NCBI RefSeq assembly: GCF_000276665.1
Contig: NW_004955476.1
Span: forward strand, 11,805,361 to 11,869,360
Reading direction: 5' to 3'
DNA length: 64,000 bases
Source: Chinchilla lanigera
Lineage: Eukaryota > Chordata > Mammalia > Rodentia > Chinchillidae
This document shows positions 22,238 through 37,906 of this stretch, in pieces; position 1 is the first letter of the stretch; each line of letters begins with the position of its first letter. Below the pieces are notes generated by a model. It did not search any database, was not told where the DNA came from, and saw only the letters and a program-made list of their open reading frames with translations. The position numbers were made by a program, and so were the translations under genes.

Positions 22238-25200
22238 TCAGTCAGGGTCAGAATCCGGGTCTGAGGAGAGCTGCCCCTCCATGGTCTCACACACGGCATC
22301 TTGCAGGGATGTGAGGTGACCCTGGGGACTCATGCCCATGGGCTGGATGACTCGGTGCCTGCAGGAGAAAGGTGCAGTGGGGCCAAGGAAGATATCTAGT
22401 ATGTCAGGCAGGGGTCTTTCTCATCTCTGGCTGCTGCTGAGAAGCCTGGCTTTGACTCTGTGCTAATCAGGCCCAAGTCCTAACTGCTACCTAATGGCTT
22501 TGAGACATTAGGCCTTACCTTCTTGGCCTCAGACTTCCTCATCTGTAAAATGGATACAATACTGACCTCTCCCTAACTGTTCTGCAGTATTTCTTCTAGG
22601 ACACGTGATTTTAAACACCACTAATGCAGCCTGCCCAGAATCTTAGCCCTTCTGTGACTGGTCTGGTAGCTTATAAGACAGGATGTGGGTCTGTCCTCCC
22701 TTCTCCCAGCTGCAGGCCTTTCTTTACCACACGTACCTTGACAGCCTGTCAAACATGTTCACCAGCTTCATGGCCTCATGCTCCTTTTGTTCCTCTGTCA
22801 TACCCTCCATAGGGTTGGGTGGCTTCTCTTCTACCCTGCCAGTCACTGGGTTGATGCTGCTTCCCGGGATGGAGGTATGGGGAATGTGTTAGTGACTCCT
22901 GGACACAAGGGGCTCGGGGTGAGTGGTCCCCATCTTCCTGCCCAGGCCTGGACTGGCAAGGAGCTCATTCTCCTGATAGAGGACAGGGGTGGCAGCTGCA
23001 AGGAGCTTTCAAGGGCAGCCATTAGCCAGCTATTCCCTGGTCCTCCCAGTGATCCAGATATCCTGGACCTAAGCTCCTTAGGCTCAGATCAGGACACATC
23101 ACTTTGGATCAAATGCCTGTTCTGGAAGGCCTTGTCCATTCTCACCCTGTCCTCCCACCATAGGAGCATAGCTGGGTAGCGAGCAGAAACTGGGGGCTGT
23201 GAGGGAAGCCTAAGGGTAGGGAGGCACATACCTGGCCTTGGCTTCCTTGTACTCATCTGTGTCTGTGTCCTCATCATCCGAGTACTGCCCCTCAGTCCGG
23301 CCCCCTGCCATAAGGCCCCTGGCAGCCAGAAGGCCAGCAGCATTCCCGTAGCCTGTGTACTTGATGAACCGGGGCACTGTGGGCCAGGGCCTAAGTCAGT
23401 GTATGAGCTGGTGGGCAGGGAAGACTAGGCTCAGGCTCCCCCAACTCACCACTCTCAGAGCACAGGACAAAGAGGAACTCTGCAGCTACCCTCTTCACAT
23501 CTGTGTCTAGGTGTGTCATAAGGCGCACCAGCTTGTTCCGAAGTAGCTCTCCCACCTCTGGCCGAGTCCTTACATCCCGCAGGGGTGGCAACACCTGGGG
23601 AGGCAGTGTCTCTCAGCCAGGGCCTGGGGCAGCACAGCATCTGTGACTAGGCCCCACCCATAATCCCCCAGGTGCTCTGGCTCCTCTGCAAAATACCTGG
23701 GCCTTCAGGAACTTCCTGGCTGGACGGTGCATGCGGGCACACTCAGTCAGCACACTTAGTACAGGAGCCACACTCTCCTTCAGCCTGTGGGTCTGCAGAG
23801 GAGCCTCTGTCACTGCCCCAGCTTGAAGCAGTGGTGGGGCTACATGCACCCCTCAGTCCTGGCACAAAGGCTTGTGAAGAAGCCTACTGCAACAAGTTGG
23901 TCAAGGACCAGGAGCTGATAGTGGGTGTCTGTCAGCTTCCAATGGGTTAATAGGACTGAACTCAGGAAGCTACTTAAAGTTTTGTGACTTTGGGCAAACA
24001 CTTCAACTACTTTCAGTATCCCTACTTCAACTGTAAAACAGTAAGAGCAAGACAGACATAAGCTCTCTGAAGATGTCAGCACACCACTAGCACATATACT
24101 ACCATGGAGTAGAATTTCTACTCCATATCTCATAGACAGCAAGCAGCGTTCCCAACCCTGTCCATCTTTCCCTGTTAACTCCCTGGAACCCAACAACAGC
24201 AGCCACAGCAGTGGGGACACATGGCCACAGCCCAGGTGCCCAATGCCCACTCTCCCTGTCTGGCTCATCCTGTGAGCATCTTCTGCTTGGCAACATGGTT
24301 TTCTCAGTAATGTATTGAATCTCAACCTGTAGCTTTCACCTACTTAACATTTGCAAACTCAGGAAGGACTGGTTAGAACTTCAGCCATCCAGATGTCCTG
24401 TGATGTAGCTGCAGAAGTCAAAGGGAAGCTCTGATTAGAGGCTCCTGTAAGTCTCCTTAGGATGTTAAGGGACAGCTGATGCTTGTCACCAAGGGCTGTC
24501 ATTACAGGATTACAAGCAGGAACCAGGGGCCTCTCAGGACAACACAACAGTACTGCTAAAAGGTAACAAGCACTTTGCCAGACCCTGAGAAACTTGTTGC
24601 TTATAGTAACCAGTAGAAGTGAGACCTTAAGCGTGTAGGGTGTCCACATACTTCTGAGACAGAAAGGTCCAGTGGTCTGGCTGCTATCTGGCTGGACTAC
24701 AGAGCAGCTGGAGGAGTTGCCCAAGTCACACCACCAAGATGATCTGCACTTGCCAATGTGGACAGTGCAGAAGCAGTGATCACAGCTGCCTACCTGATTT
24801 AAGCGCTTCTCTAGGAAGGCGAGGAGGACACTGATCACATCCATGTTCACTCCCATGAACTCCAAAGAGCCTTCGTGTAGGTCCAGGGTGAGAAGGACAT
24901 CCAAGCACTTGAGGGGCAAATTCCCTAGGAGATTCACGGTGTGGCTGGGGACAGACGCACAGGAGCATTGATAGGGCTGATCCTTCAGCACAAGTGCAAC
25001 CCCTGGTGCCCTTACATCCTGTAAGGATGTAAGCCTGAGGGGCCTCAGAACAGCACAAAGAAAACACACAAGAATAGGAACTCTCAGAGGCTGAGGGGCC
25101 TCAGAACAGCACAAAGAAAACACACAAGAATAGGAACTCTCTCAGAGATATTTCTACTCAGGTGTGTGGTGGAGTCCCCTTGAGGGATAGCACCTTCCAC

Positions 25201-27213
25201 AGAAACCCCACTTGCCCCAAACTATCTAGGATGATTTCTGGGAACCCACACCAGTCCAGGCACAAGTCAGGGTGAAGGACTACACTGCCTCATGATACCA
25301 TGCCCACCACTACTCTGCCCCTAAATCCACAGCTCTTGTCCTTGCCATGTCCTGGAAGCACCTGAGGCTCTCTGGAAGCACACTGATGTCTGGTTTCCCT
25401 AAAAAAGTTGCAACTCTACAGTTGGGTCTGGGCTCTCCAGTGGTTCTTATCTACAGTCAGAGCTGGGAACCATCATTTAGCACTCAAGCATGTCCCTCCC
25501 AGCATGACAGGCTCTGCTCTCACCCATGGAACTCCTCTGTGCGGTCTCCAGCAGCAGCAATCATCACACAGTGCCGCAAAAGGGTCCCCAGGTACTGGTA
25601 AAGGGCAGCATCTTCCTGACCAAAAGCAGAAAGGGTTCCTGTAAGAGGGAATTCCATTCATCTGCACTACTGCATTCCAGGACTGTGTGGCACTGACTAC
25701 TGTACTTCCCTGATTACATCTGGTGGCCTTGACCAGTTTGACTAGTGTTGGGCTAAAGATAATCACTGCTATTTTTCCAAAAAGTCTGTGAGTGTGCTTC
25801 TAAGTGTACTTTCCAGATTAAGACATTAGTGGATCCCCCTGGGATGAAGTTACACTGCGTCTTGGTCACACATGGCCTCAGAAATGGAGAATATCCTACA
25901 GTCTCCCGCAAGCACCCCACAGTTTTCCTACTAGGCCCCCACCTCCCTCAGAAACGTTCGTTAAGATCTGTCCTGGAGTATATATCTCCTGGGATGTTCT
26001 ACTGTCCTCCATGTCTGACACTCAGGAACCTAAAGATATTGTAGAAGACATGCCTCCACGAAGTATCCCAGATAAGGCGAGCAGGCCCCACCATAGTTTC
26101 AGGCCACAACTTACCTCCTCTACCTCCCTCTTGATAGAGTCGAAGGTGATGTTGAAGAGCACTTTGAGGATCTCCATGATTCGCTCAGTCTCTTGGGGAG
26201 GAAGGACTTCAGGGGGACTCTCTTTAGAAGTCACTCCTAGCGTCAGTTCCAGTGCATCAGTCAACACATGTACACCATGCAGCTCCTGAAACAGCTGCTG
26301 GCGCACATCAGTGCGTAGTGCAGTTAGCAGAAAGAGGAGCCGCAGGTCAAAGAACTGCACCTCATGGGGGAAGCTTCTCTTGCCATACAACCCCACACGT
26401 TCTATAAGCTTCACCACCAGGCGGGCCTCCGCAGCAAGTGCTTGTGCCACAGGGCTGCTGAGGACAAGGTTGCACAAGCACTTAAGGGACTCAAGCATGA
26501 CATCCATGTCAAAGGCCTCTGGGAGGGACCCCTCAGAGGCAGATATGTCAGCATAAGAGGCTAATGCGTGCAGACTCTGGCGGCTGGTGAATGGAGCCAG
26601 GCAGCTCCGGTCCCGGGACAGGATTCGGACAGTCTGCAGCCAGATGACACGGTGTGAAAGTGGCAAGCCCTGCTCCAGGACAGACACCAGCAGCTTTGCG
26701 AGTCTCTGTGGGCAGGGAGAACAGTGACTCCACCAGGGCTTCTTTCTGGAGCAGCCCTCCCTGCCCCATTACCCCTAGGGCTAGCACCCACCTTTCTATC
26801 TTCCTGCTGGGCATCGTCAAAGGTGAAGCTCTCCGAATGCTGCAGAAACACAGTGGGCTCAGGTCTACCTTACGGGCAGGTAGGGCCTGTGCTCTTTGAG
26901 GGGTTGGAGGTGAGGCAGCCTGTTGCCTCTGGACAGGTGTCAGTGTGGGTGGCTCACCCACACAGCTGTACCCCCAAGGGAAGTACCCGGTCTTTCACCC
27001 TCGCCACGGATCTTGAACCAGGCCATCACGCCCTCTTAGAGCCCGCGCCACACTCACTCCCTGCCGACCATGCACTCACATGCTGCCCTCTTCCTCCACG
27101 CGCGTCCCTGGGCTCCCGCCTCCGCTCACCTCCTGGTTGTATGTTCTCAGAGCTTCTGCAATCACATCTTCCTTTCCAGTCTCCACTACATCCGCAACCG
27201 CCCGGGGCTCCAT
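22238..27213 (-). CDS. RIC8A: RIC8A, chaperone and guanine-nucleotide exchange factor for G-alpha subunits
   Basis: RIC8A is a cytosolic armadillo/HEAT-like helical protein that folds nascent G-alpha subunits and promotes GDP release from monomeric G-alpha. Ten coding exons run right to left: 27213-27130, 26839-26792, 26705-26115, 25615-25524, 24944-24794, 23792-23697, 23594-23450, 23376-23232, 22856-22737 and 22358-22238. They total 1593 bases, 530 codons plus TGA, the normal length. Every junction has GT/AG borders and phases agree. The protein starts [18 protein letters not shown]. Long helical repeats fill exons 3-7. The acidic [18 protein letters not shown] segment in exon 8 corresponds to the known CK2 phosphosite region, and the end is SSDPDSDPD. 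It is divergent from BET1L across a shared CpG-rich promoter. No disruption seen. Confidence 0.97.
25035..25146. repeat. Two-copy 56-bp tandem duplication in a RIC8A intron
   Basis: A 56-bp unit beginning CTGAGGGGCCTCAGAACAGC occurs at 25035-25090 and again at 25091-25146, nearly identical. It lies between RIC8A coding exons 4 and 5, about 90 bases from the exon 5 acceptor. Confidence 0.92.
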
Positions 27214-28185
27214 GGCTCCGGGACCTGGTGCCGTAAAGTCTGGCCTGCAAAAATCTAGCTGGTTAGTCTGCCGGCCCCGCCCTAGTTCGGCAGCCCCGCG
27301 TCGACGCGCGGTGGATGCCGGGACCGGACCGGGCCGCACTGGGCGGGGACTCGGCTGCGCTGCTGCTTAAGGTGGAGCGACCGAGAAGCACTGGCTAGGC
27401 TAGGCAAGGCAGCAGGCTGAGTCGGTGATGGGCGAACCTCACGGTCCAAGTAGCCCAGGAACCGAGCAGCGGCCCCTCCTTTGTCCTAGGAGGAGAGATT
27501 CTTGCTCGATACCCAGTACAGCTAGTGGGGCAACTCTGCGGAAAGCTCGCTGCATGGGAGACGTCGGGAAGGGGGGCCGACCTGACACCCCTCCCCCGCC
27601 TTTGTGGCGTTCACGAAAGAAACAAGACTAACTGTGGGGGTCAAAGTCCTCCAAGAAATGACTGGGAGGCTGCAAGGTGCGAGGAGACCCCCCCTGCCGG
27701 CCTAGTCCCGGCGCCCTCTGGAGACAGCCGGCGAAAGTGACCGCTTCAGAGGGTGTGATGAAGACTGCAGGGCACACCGGAAAGGGGCAGTGGGGGCGGC
27801 GGCTGTACCTGAGGCCTGCCCACTCGCTACTGCAAGCGCGCCCCGTTCAAGGCCCTTTCGGTTCCATGTGTCCTTGTTTCATTTTTCCGTAATTTTTCAC
27901 ACCTGCATTTTATGCAACGTCCTGAGCGCTCATCTCCGCTTTCCAGAGGCGGTTTTCTGGCCCGGATCACGCCAGTTCAGACCTGCTCGGGTACTGCCGC
28001 GCGAGCGCAGAGAGCTCCCCGGCACACCCCCGCCCGCTGACCGGAAGGGCCTGGCTGACAGTCACATCCAGGCACTAAGAACGCGCCCAAACAACCGACG
28101 AAGTCGAGAGCCGACGCCCACTCCTCCCTCGACCACGGGCGGCGAAAGTATACCACTTCCGTTCCCACAGTGCACCACCCTTTGG

Positions 28186-28245
28186 CCGGAAGTAGAACGG
28201 GCCAGGAAGGAGGGGGAGGGCCCTGAGAGAGGCGGGGCCGGAAGT
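28186..28245 (+). promoter_or_regulatory. Paired ETS-type motifs upstream of BET1L
   Basis: CCGGAAGT occurs at 28186-28193 and at 28238-28245, with the inverted form CACTTCCG at about 28154. ETS-family sites of this kind are common in CpG-island promoters near the transcription start. Confidence 0.6.
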
Positions 28246-28317
28246 CTATAGCGGTCCCGTGCCACGTCTGCGGCGCTTGTGGCGGCGTCAGTAGCTAGCG
28301 GCCAGCGCTGGCAGACT

Positions 28318-28328
28318 ACAATGGCGGA
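28318..28328 (+). promoter_or_regulatory. YY1-like motif overlapping the BET1L start codon
   Basis: ACAATGGCGGA contains the AANATGGCGG-type consensus bound by YY1, which often lies just downstream of transcription starts and overlaps start codons. This is a motif match only. Confidence 0.5.
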
Positions 28329-29957
28329 CTGGACTCGCGGTGAGCGCCCGAGAGCTGGGCCAAGCCGCCCCCCGCTCCCTCACTGGAGGTCACTGTGTGG
28401 GGGCGGACCGGCCTTCCGGGTCGAGGTGACCTGACTACGCCGGGACTGAAACCGGGAGGGAGGCAGGTTGTTTGCTGGGGGTTGGTGAGCTGGGTGGGGT
28501 CTCAGGGGCCTGGCCGGACACCAGTCGAGTGAGGGTGCAGTGGGCAGGGGGCAGGCGTCCATTGACTTGGGGCCTAGGCGTCTCCCTTTCTGTTGTGTGA
28601 AAGAAGTGAACGGGCACGTAGCGATTGGCAGGACGCGGGCAGCCTTCCGGTTTTGAACACGCCAGTGGTTCCTACGGCTGCATCACTGCCGTGGATCACA
28701 TCGCCGGTTCTTACTGTGCGTCAGGGTAGGGCGGATTTGCACTGTATTTGGGAGCAGCGGTTTTCACCCATGTGACGTGCTTTGGACTGGCATCTCACCT
28801 GGTCTGCCCCTGTCACTTCCCACAGGCACCACAGGTGTCACAGGAGGCCAAGCTCTGGGTGGTTGGGGGGCTTCATTCACTTCTTTTGTAGTAAAGAGAC
28901 TTCCTGTCATCTTCCTAGATGCTCTTTCTTATGCCCCTGCCAGTGTTTACTGTTTTTTTCTTGGAGAGCTGACTCTTAGCCACAGATGATGATGTCCATG
29001 GAGGCAAGTGCATCTTTTCAGTATTCCTAGGGTTAGTCCATATTCTCGCACAGCATCAGGAGGGGCTATTTGAACTGAGCCTGTGGGGATCCCTTCCCAC
29101 CTCCACCTGGATTTGCATGAAGGACCTCTGCTCATCTGCTCACACGACAGTGCTGCATTCCTGTCCCACATGTGCGTGGTCCACCTGTTGAGAAGTGTGA
29201 CTGGGCCAGACTTGATTGGAGTGACGGGGGCAGTTGGGGTTTCACTCATGGGTGGAGGAAACTTCTTAACCTCTGTGTTTTTTCATAGCTCAGAGCTCTG
29301 GTGCTGTGGAGGAGATTCTAGACCTGGAGAACAAGCGGATGGCTGACAACCTGGTCTCCAAGGTTACCAGGCTTAAATCGGTCAGTGGTGGCTCCTTTCC
29401 TGCCTTTCACCTCCACCTCAAAGGGCTAGAAGGGTAGGGAGAGGATCCTGAGAGATTTTAGGCAGCTTAGACACTTTTCCATCCTTTGCTGGCAGTATGG
29501 TGCACAGCTGGGTTATGGACAACATCTGGCTGATTAGAAGGGAGAATGAGTGCTGTTGTCTTCCTTGACCTGACTTTGTTCTCTGTCCTCACCAGCTGGC
29601 CCTGGACATTGATAGGGATGCGGAAGACCAGAACCGGTACCTGGACAGCATGGTAAGTGTCTGTAGGGTGCAGGAGCTACAGTCAGGTCCACCTCATGCT
29701 GCTGGCTATACAGTTTTTGCTCCAGTGATTCCGGGGGTGGAGGGTAGTTGAATGGGTGCATGTTGTGATCCTACTGCCCTCTGCTCCAGGACTCAGATTT
29801 CACAAGTGTGACTGGCCTGCTCACGGGGAGTGTGAAGCGGTTTTCCATGATGGCACGGTCTGGACGAGACAATCGGAAGCTTTTGTGTGGCATGGCTGTC
29901 GGCCTGCTCGTGGCCTTCTTCATCCTTTCATACCTCTTGTCAAGGGCAAGGACGTGA
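28321..29957 (+). CDS. BET1L: BET1L (GS15), Golgi Qc-SNARE
   Basis: BET1L is a tail-anchored Qc-SNARE that pairs with syntaxin-5 and partners in intra-Golgi and endosome-to-Golgi fusion. Coding exons are 28321-28339, 29289-29380, 29596-29652 and 29790-29957, all with GT/AG borders, giving 111 codons plus TGA, the usual family length. The start is MADWTR. The SNARE helix spans roughly residues 12-75 (ENKRMADNLVSKVTRLKSLA ... SVKRFSMM). A C-terminal membrane anchor covers about residues 87-106 (LCGMAVGLLVAFFILSYLL), followed by a short basic tail SRART. The start is fixed by homology and a GC-rich 5' region. It is head-to-head with RIC8A, matching the human arrangement. It is intact. Confidence 0.97.
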
Positions 29958-31311
29958 ACCAGTGGGAGCCAAAGGTACCAGGGTCTTCCTCGTCTGGTAT
30001 CCTGACCTCCTGAGGCTTCACCTGAAAAGTACTACTTTGAGATTACCACCATGAGTCAGGAATCTTCTTCCTGTATGGTGGGGCCTCTGACCCAATGAGC
30101 TCATCAAGTTGGCTAGTCCCATGTGGAAGGACATTTTCCTTTGGGAAATCAAGGCCCAGCCCCCACCTCCACTCTGGTATTAGAGAAAGTGGCCAGGCTA
30201 GGGCCACAGTGCACCAGGACCAGCCAGGTCTTGAGCAGAGCAGCTATGAGTCTTGAATGTATTCACATGGCCAGCAACCCTTCTCCTAGCCCTCAGGGGT
30301 CTGAAGTCTTAAGGCCCTTCTGTGCCATCTGTTCCTGGGTGAAGATGCATATGTGATCTGAGGAGCCTGGGACTACCATAGGAAGGGACAGTGACTGTGA
30401 CTCCAATAAGAGCTGGTTTCTTCACCTCGAGGTGCTCAGCCTAGATGTGACAGTTATTGCTGGTCAAGACTGCTGAGCAGAGGGGGTCTGATATGGGTCA
30501 AGTGTTCTGTGGGGAGACCTGTGCCCTCCAGTCCCTGGATGAAGCCAGACCTCTAGGAAGGGTAGGGAATGTTAGCGTTAATGTTAATGGACCACAGCCT
30601 TGGCTGGATATACTGGGTTGGTCTTCTGGGTCACAGAAATGGATGTCCTCAGGATTCAGAACCTCTCTGGTGCTAGAGATGTAGCCCCAGGAGAGCTAGT
30701 CTGGCCTTTCAAAATTAGGTAGAGTGTGGGGGAGGTTTTGCCCCAAAGGGCTGTCATGGGCTGAAGGCTGCCTGTAGAGGCCACTGTGCCATTTGTAGCA
30801 GAACTTTTGCCCTTCTGCCATATCTTTACCTGCCTCCCATAGCTAGTCTTCCCTTGCAGTGGGAGTGGTCTGAGCTACCTTCCCATCCTTACACACTGCC
30901 TTCCCTGTGTACCTCTCCCTGGGTCTCCACCTCTACTTAGCCTGTCTCACCTTCATGCAAACTGAACTGTGAGGCTGGCAGGGCCAGCAATTTCTGAGAG
31001 GCTAGCACCCTTGTATTCACATAAAGAATCTAAGGAAGACATTCTGCTGGAGAACTCTGCCACCTCTCTGCGATCTTGGTTACTTCATTCTTCCCTCAGG
31101 AATTTGTCTGGCTGTCTTTGGTCTATGTGTTGTCATTCCTTCCCAGTTAACATTTTTTTTTTCCCTCCCTGTGTCTTTGAGTCCTGTGGAATGGGGCTTG
31201 GGTCAAACCAGCTTCCTGAGAGCCCCAACCCTAGTGTTCCAGCTTGGCCTTGTGCACCTGACATCTGGCCCACTGGATAAATGGGGTTTGCCAACTTGGT
31301 CTCTAACTCTA

Positions 31312-31419
31312 TTTTTATTTTTAAATTTTTTTTTGGTTTTTCTCCGGTACCAGGAACCGAACTCACGACCTTGCACTTGCCAGGCAAGCGCTTTGCCGCT
31401 GAGCTAAATCCCCAGCCCC
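31312..31419 (-). mobile_element. Young ID-type SINE in the BET1L 3' UTR
   Basis: The minus strand reads GGGCTGGGGATTTAGCTCAG ... CGAGTTCGGTTCCTGG ... with an A-rich tail. It is flanked by a perfect 14-bp target duplication GGTCTCTAACTCTA (31298-31311 and 31420-31433). It lies immediately upstream of an AATAAA. Confidence 0.92.
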
Positions 31420-31432
31420 GGTCTCTAACTCT

Positions 31433-31438
31433 AATAAA
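31433..31438 (+). terminator. BET1L: Proximal candidate polyadenylation signal of BET1L
   Basis: AATAAA lies at the right edge of the SINE target duplication. A second hexamer lies 90 bases downstream. Confidence 0.5.
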
Positions 31439-31522
31439 CCAGAAAAGACCCAATTGTGAGGGTCATGAGGATGAATTTCCAGGCTGTATCGCAGTCAGGA
31501 ACATCTCAGCGATAAAATGTGG

Positions 31523-31528
31523 AATAAA
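31523..31528 (+). terminator. BET1L: Distal candidate polyadenylation signal of BET1L
   Basis: AATAAA in GTGGAATAAACAGC is followed about 20-45 bases later by a T/G-rich stretch (TTTTTTGTCTTC), a reasonable downstream element. Confidence 0.6.
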
Positions 31529-32416
31529 CAGCTTTGTGAAGAACAACTTACATATTTTTTGTCTTCTTTTCTAGGGTTTGAGAGAAGTGGTTTTTATTTG
31601 TTTTAGGTTGTGTAGAGGCACTCCCTTCCTCATCTTTTTTCCTGGATCCCTTTTCTCCCCTTGTTCCCCCGCTTGGCTCTGCATTGGGCAGGGTAGCCAT
31701 AGGGCCACCACTTCCTACTGTGCAGCTCTTCTCTGTCCGAGTCCTGAAGTGTGATCCTGGAGCTGGTCACAGGACTGGTCACAGTGGAGGGGTCAGCACC
31801 TCTGCCGTGTTGGTACTGGTTTTGTCCTCTTGGTGTGCGGGATAGGCCGCCTGCCCAGCATGGACCTCTCCTGGGCCAAGGGAAATCCAGATTCTGCCTC
31901 TTAAGGCCTGGCTGTGGGCCTGGGGTACCTGTGCAGATCCCCCAGGCCCAGCTGAGATTGACCAGTGTCCCTACCCACATCCTGTATTAGCCCTTGGTAG
32001 GTAACAGATTTCCCTGAGACTGAGTCAGTCAGCATAGCGACAGTGGTGTTATTGTGCCAGAATTTGAGACGGCCCAGTGGGAATGGCTGGCTCTGGTTAC
32101 CATGGTGAGGCCTCAGGTGCAGAGGGGCTTGGGCTGTCACCAAAGGCCACTCACATGTATCAAGCTTCCTTACTCTGAAGCATATGGAGGGCATCAGGCA
32201 ATAGCACTTCTGTACCCTGTTATCTAGGGTGGTCCAGATTTAAGGGGAGGGATGTGGACTCTAGTTCTCTAAGGGAACATAGGTGTGAGGCAGGACTCTG
32301 AGGTCTCCATTTGAAGATCTGGAAGCCAGGGCTGAGACCGCACATGGGCCTGCACTGAAAGCTGTGGTTAAGCTTGGTTCCTCCCCAAGACAAATCCTTG
32401 TAACTGAAATTCATGG

Positions 32417-32422
32417 TTTATT
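32417..32422 (-). terminator. ODF3: ODF3 polyadenylation signal
   Basis: TTTATT on plus is AATAAA on minus, about 230 bases past the ODF3 stop codon. This gives a short 3' UTR. Confidence 0.65.
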
Positions 32423-32647
32423 AAGAAATTTGGGCACAACAGGAAGCAAGATTATTTAGCAAATGGGAAGACAGCATAGAAAAAAAAAATCGTAAAAAAG
32501 GAAACTTGTCACAACTGCCCAAACAAGCATGCTCTGTCCTGCAGGGTACGCCAGCTGTGGCTCTGCTCAGGAGACGTCCAGCCTACATCTTCCCTGGGAG
32601 TCTTACAGGCATGAGATGGTTGCAGGCTGCAGGGTGTGGGGCTGGAG

Positions 32648-36648
<4,001 letters not shown>

Positions 36649-36654
36649 TTTATT
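36649..36654 (-). terminator. SCGB1C1: SCGB1C1 polyadenylation signal
   Basis: TTTATT on plus is AATAAA on minus, about 113 bases past the stop codon. This matches the short 3' UTRs of secretoglobins. Confidence 0.7.
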
Positions 36655-36766
36655 GGTCTAACAGCTTGAGGGTCAGTTTACTTGTGGGGAAGCAGCTATA
36701 GGCAGCACATCCAGGGCTGCTGGTGTGGCTGGTCCTGTGCTGTCGGGAGCCATGTCTGAGGTCCAC

Positions 36767-37906
<1,140 letters not shown>

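Larger units (their letters stand above)
27020..28420. promoter_or_regulatory. CpG-rich bidirectional promoter of RIC8A and BET1L
   Basis: The two start codons (RIC8A at 27213 on minus, BET1L at 28321 on plus) are 1.1 kb apart and divergent. The sequence between is dense in CG dinucleotides, for example GCCCCGCGTCGACGCGCGG near 27296. It has a GC box (GGCGGGGC at 28231), several ETS-type CCGGAAGT sites and no obvious TATA box. This is typical of housekeeping gene promoters. Extent is judged by eye. Confidence 0.75.
29958..31545 (+). other. BET1L: BET1L 3' UTR
   Basis: Gene-free sequence follows the BET1L stop up to two canonical polyadenylation hexamers. It contains no other recognisable coding exon. 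An antisense ID SINE (31312-31419) is inserted near its end. Confidence 0.6.

Noticed and set aside
24359..25123. Longest open frame in the window, 254 codons on the minus strand
   Set aside because: It runs through RIC8A exon 5 (24944-24794) and on into both introns. Only the exon part matches RIC8A and the splice sites explain it.
27790..28251. 153-codon plus-strand frame in the RIC8A/BET1L promoter
   Set aside because: GC-rich low-complexity sequence that gives long frames on both strands. No conserved protein features.
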